Shown here piece by piece: positions 33,856 through 35,610 of a stretch of 35,610 bases of DNA; within the stretch, counting starts at the first letter, position 1; the number at the start of each line of letters is the position of its first letter. Under the pieces are notes generated by a model, which was given only the letters and a program-made list of their open reading frames with translations, made no database searches and had not been told where the DNA came from. Made by a program: the position numbers and the translations under genes. The DNA is taken from the NCBI GenBank assembly GCA_964642165.1, contig CAZXOC010000039.1:1-35610 (forward strand), read 5' to 3'. The stretch comes from CAYRVX01 sp964642165. GTDB taxonomy: Bacteria > Planctomycetota > Phycisphaerae > SM23-33.

Positions 33856-34479
33856 CTACGAAAGCGGCGGGGGAAGCCAGTTGAGCTTCGCGAGCACGCG
33901 CCGGCCGTCCGGCTCGACCCGCAGGATGGAGATCGACCCGGGGTCGACCTGGACGCCCACGCGCAGCGGGTTGGGCCACTGGCAGAAGGCCTGGACGAAG
34001 ACGCTGGCCGCCGCGCCGTGCGTGACGAGGGCCACGCGGGCGTCGCCGCGGCCCCCGAAGCGCAGAAGGACCTCTCGCGCCGCGGCGGAGATCCGCTTCC
34101 AGAAGCGATCCCGGTCTTCCGGCACGGCCGCCCAGTGCGTCTCGGGCATGTCGCGAGGAACGGCGAAGTCCGGGAACGCCGCGGCGATCTCGCTCTTGCC
34201 GGGCAGCGGCCAGTCGCCGGGAGGGTAGGGGGCGTGGTGGTGCTCGTGGAGCGCGGGGTACAGCTCGGCCGGGGCGCCGGTCACGCGGCGGAGCACTTCG
34301 GCCGTCTGGAGGCATCGGCGGAACGGGCTGGAGAGGATGCGCGTCACGCCGCCGGGGGCGAGCGCCGCCGCCACCGCGCCGGCCTGGGCCAGGCCGGCGG
34401 CCGTCAACGCGCAGTCGATCTCCTCGCTGGAGCCGGCGGCCGCTTCGCTCTCGCCGTGACGGATCAGGAAGATGTCCAT
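33856..34479 (-). CDS. Histidine phosphatase family protein
   Basis: The 207-residue product is a phosphoglycerate-mutase-like phosphatase. The catalytic motif is LIRHGES (H8), RILSSPFRRCLQTAEVL supplies the second arginine region, and VALVTHGAAASVFVQ supplies the late histidine. An acidic residue sits at ALHEHHH. The family includes SixA-like, CobC-like and broad-specificity phosphatases; none can be chosen from sequence. The start at 34479 has GAGGAG seven bases upstream. It lies 150 bases upstream of the exported TPR gene on the same strand, with a possible promoter at 34548-34576. Confidence 0.88.
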   Translation of the reverse strand: MDIFLIRHGESEAAAGSSEEIDCALTAAGLAQAGAVAAALAPGGVTRILSSPFRRCLQTAEVLRRVTGAPAELYPALHEHHHAPYPPGDWPLPGKSEIAAAFPDFAVPRDMPETHWAAVPEDRDRFWKRISAAAREVLLRFGGRGDARVALVTHGAAASVFVQAFCQWPNPLRVGVQVDPGSISILRVEPDGRRVLAKLNWLPPPLS

Positions 34480-34547
34480 GGACGCGCTCCTCGCCGGCGC
34501 CGGGCCGGGCGCCGGGCGCCGAACGGCTCAGGCCGAGGGCTTCCCCC

Positions 34548-34576
34548 AGTATGCACACTGCGTGCGGAGCTTTCCA
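34548..34576 (-). promoter_or_regulatory. Possible promoter of the histidine phosphatase
   Basis: On the minus strand TGGAAA (34576-34571), 17 bp, CATACT (34553-34548). Both boxes match four of six consensus bases, so this is weak. Confidence 0.35.
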
Positions 34577-34650
34577 CCCCCCACGTTGCCGCCGAGGCTC
34601 GGGTCGTCGGCCGGCGGGGCAGAGAGTGTTTGTGAAAACCGGCGCGGAGA

Positions 34651-34681
34651 TTGCGCAGGGGCCGGACAGATCGTGTATAAT
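34651..34681 (+). promoter_or_regulatory. Promoter of the CheW-like gene
   Basis: A consensus TATAAT (34676-34681) is preceded by TTGCGC (34651-34656) with a long 19-bp spacer. The -10 box differs from the TAGAAT/TACNAT form used by the other genes here. Confidence 0.4.
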
Positions 34682-34781
34682 GTTTTGGACTATTGAGAGA
34701 ATTTCTGAGTTGCCAGGTCCTCTCGGTACGGATCGCCAGCAGATCGGCCGATGAGCGTTACGATGGGAAAGAACGTCTTCC

Positions 34782-35108
34782 ATGGGACAGCTTGGCACAC
34801 CGGGCGTGGACCGGAGCGAGTTCGAGGGACCGGACGCACACGTCAGGCTGCTGGCGCGCGGGCTCGACCCGGCCGAGATCCTCGGTTCGCGGCAGATCCT
34901 GCACATGATGGAACTTCCTGAAGTTCCAAGAAATACGCTTCTCATCAAGGGCGTCCTGGAGTCCGAGGCCAAGCCCATCCTGCTGATGGACACCCGTGTC
35001 AACCTCACGGCGAGCAGCCCGTACCGGACGGACCGCGCCTGCGCCATCGTCGTCGACATGGGAGGCACGGCCGTCGGCCTGATCCTCAACGGCGCCCCGG
35101 AGGCCTGA
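34782..35108 (+). CDS. Truncated CheW-like domain protein
   Basis: The 108-residue product matches the first two thirds of a CheW-type adaptor domain. ILHMMELPEVPRNTLLIKGVL corresponds to the strand, VP turn and G-V-(I)-x-x-R-G segment; PILLMDTRVNL to the i-P-v-i-D-l strand; RACAIVVDMGGTAVGLILN to the t-x-i-I-V and G-l-x-v-D strands. It ends at GAPEA, where the rest of CheW should begin, and no frame downstream continues it. CheW normally couples chemoreceptors to CheA, and no receptor or CheA is present. The start at 34782 has only a weak GGAAAG site. Base composition is less G+C-rich than nearby genes. It is probably a degraded gene or a non-functional adaptor. Confidence 0.5.
   Translation: MGQLGTPGVDRSEFEGPDAHVRLLARGLDPAEILGSRQILHMMELPEVPRNTLLIKGVLESEAKPILLMDTRVNLTASSPYRTDRACAIVVDMGGTAVGLILNGAPEA
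34910..34927. repeat. Perfect inverted repeat inside the CheW-like gene
   Basis: GGAACTTC-ct-GAAGTTCC: two 8-base arms around a 2-base centre. It falls in the codons for the MELPEVP turn, so it may be chance. Confidence 0.4.
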
Positions 35109-35190
35109 GCACGTCGTCCCGCCCGCCGGGTCCGCCAGCGGACCCAAGCCGTGGATGCCACGGACTCGTGCCTGACACTACGGGATGGTC

Positions 35191-35337
35191 CAGCAGCGGG
35201 TAACACTTCCGCGCTCGGGACCCTCCTGTCGCCCTTCCGGGGCTCCATGCATAAGGCAAGCATTTCCTGGCGCTTACGCCCCCGGCCAGACCGTTTCCGC
35301 CCCCTCGGGGCGGCGAGGGAGGTGTTCCCTGCGGCGG
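35191..35337. repeat. Imperfect inverted repeat, possible non-autonomous element
   Basis: The 20-base arms at 35191-35210 and 35318-35337 match at 15 of 20 positions in inverted orientation. Between them is a gene-free 107 bases with a second hairpin, CCGCCCC-ctc-GGGGCGG (35297-35313). It resembles the intergenic GC-rich repeats common in planctomycete genomes, but I cannot confirm copies elsewhere. Confidence 0.4.
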
Positions 35338-35373
35338 GATCAGCCTGAACCAGGCCAACACTACAGCGCCACA

Positions 35374-35610
35374 TGGCTCATAGGTCATCAGGTACGCAGG
35401 ACTTCAACTCGACGCGCCGGATCGCTGGCCCGGTCTTGCGGCAGATAGAGATCACTGTCCAGAAGGCACTGGAGGTCACCGGCCCGTACGGCACGGTCCG
35501 CGAGTGGTCGGTTCTGCCGACCAAGCCCGACAACCACTGGCTGGACTGCCTGGTCGGCTGCGCCGTGGCGGCGTCGGTGCTCGGCGTCCGCGTTCCCGGC
35601 CAAGGGGCCA
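35374..35610 (+). pseudogene. C-terminal fragment of phage terminase large subunit, runs off the window
   Basis: From ATG 35374 the frame is open to the window's end (79 codons). The segment TVREWSVLPTKPDNHWLDCL is followed by VGCAVAASVLGV. The NHWLDC(L)VGCAVAAS pattern is what I recall for the C-terminus of GpA-type terminase large subunits, where the DNHW...D motif closes the nuclease domain. The ATPase and most of the nuclease domain are missing, and an in-frame TGA lies 27 bases upstream. No ribosome site is seen. It is best read as a prophage remnant or gene fragment next to the CheW-like fragment and repeats. Confidence 0.55.

Larger units (their letters stand above)
34480..34781. other. 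Divergent intergenic region before the CheW-like gene
   Basis: No gene is seen in these 302 bases. The left half is very G+C-rich and holds a weak minus-strand promoter. From about 34620 the composition becomes noticeably more A+T-rich and includes a perfect TATAAT (34676-34681). Confidence 0.5.

Noticed and set aside
34782..35108. Reading the CheW-like ORF as a complete, functional CheW
   Set aside because: The domain ends one third early and no continuation exists in any frame downstream.
1..35610. CRISPR arrays, tRNA or rRNA genes
   Set aside because: No regularly spaced repeats, tRNA cloverleaf or rRNA-like segments were recognised by eye.

Overview
The window is a G+C-rich bacterial chromosome segment in which genuine genes have almost exclusively G or C at third codon positions. 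Its gene content points to a Planctomycetota bacterium, probably a Phycisphaerae-like lineage. The signs are two formylglycine-type sulfatases, a heparinase II/III-type lyase, long exported proteins built from WD40, HEAT, TPR and Ig-like modules, a zinc-ribbon protein, and a MiaA with an unusual P-loop. The lineage is inferred from gene families only. No rRNA, tRNA or CRISPR array was seen.

Layout. (a) 1-5712, plus strand: ComEC, a small MBL-like protein and two overlapping CNNM/CBS membrane proteins. (b) 5741-8652: a B12-binding-type radical SAM protein (minus), then YjbQ and a zinc-ribbon protein (plus). (c) 8744-14547: a large exported protein of unknown function (minus) diverges from hpt, a PH-domain membrane protein and a WD40/HEAT protein (plus). 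(d) 14578-18525: YbaK-type deacylase (minus), AMMECR1/AmrA (plus), then tadA, miaA and a lipoprotein (all minus). (e) 18983-31515: two sulfatases, a heparinase II/III-family protein, an exported TIM-barrel-like protein, an exported HEAT protein, an OmpR-type response regulator, a 54-residue exported small protein and a histidine kinase. (f) 31558-34479: an exported TPR/HEAT/Ig-like protein and a histidine phosphatase. (g) 34640-35610: a locally less G+C-rich stretch with a truncated CheW-like gene, an imperfect inverted repeat and the C-terminal piece of a phage terminase running off the window, i.e. probable mobile-element debris.

How the genes may work together. Region (e) reads as a degradation locus for sulfated polysaccharide: sulfatases remove sulfate, the lyase cleaves uronic-acid-containing chains, and a sensor kinase and response regulator encoded about 7 kb apart could control it. 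Regions (a)-(d) are mainly housekeeping: DNA uptake, tRNA modification and editing, purine salvage and ion transport.

The strongest non-gene signal is a recurring promoter form: a TTGnnn (or TGGCnn) -35 box, a spacer usually of 17 bp, and a -10 box of the type TAGAAT, TACAAT, TACGAT, TACCAT or TAGGAT. It appears upstream of at least ten genes. For comEC, yjbQ and miaA it lies so close to the start codon that the mRNAs should be leaderless or nearly so. One copy has a 17-bp perfect palindrome as its whole spacer. I did not find a clearly new defence or biosynthetic system. The best candidates for novelty are the small exported ORF at 24803-24967, the frame break at 17240-17407 and the palindromic promoter at 10666-10694.
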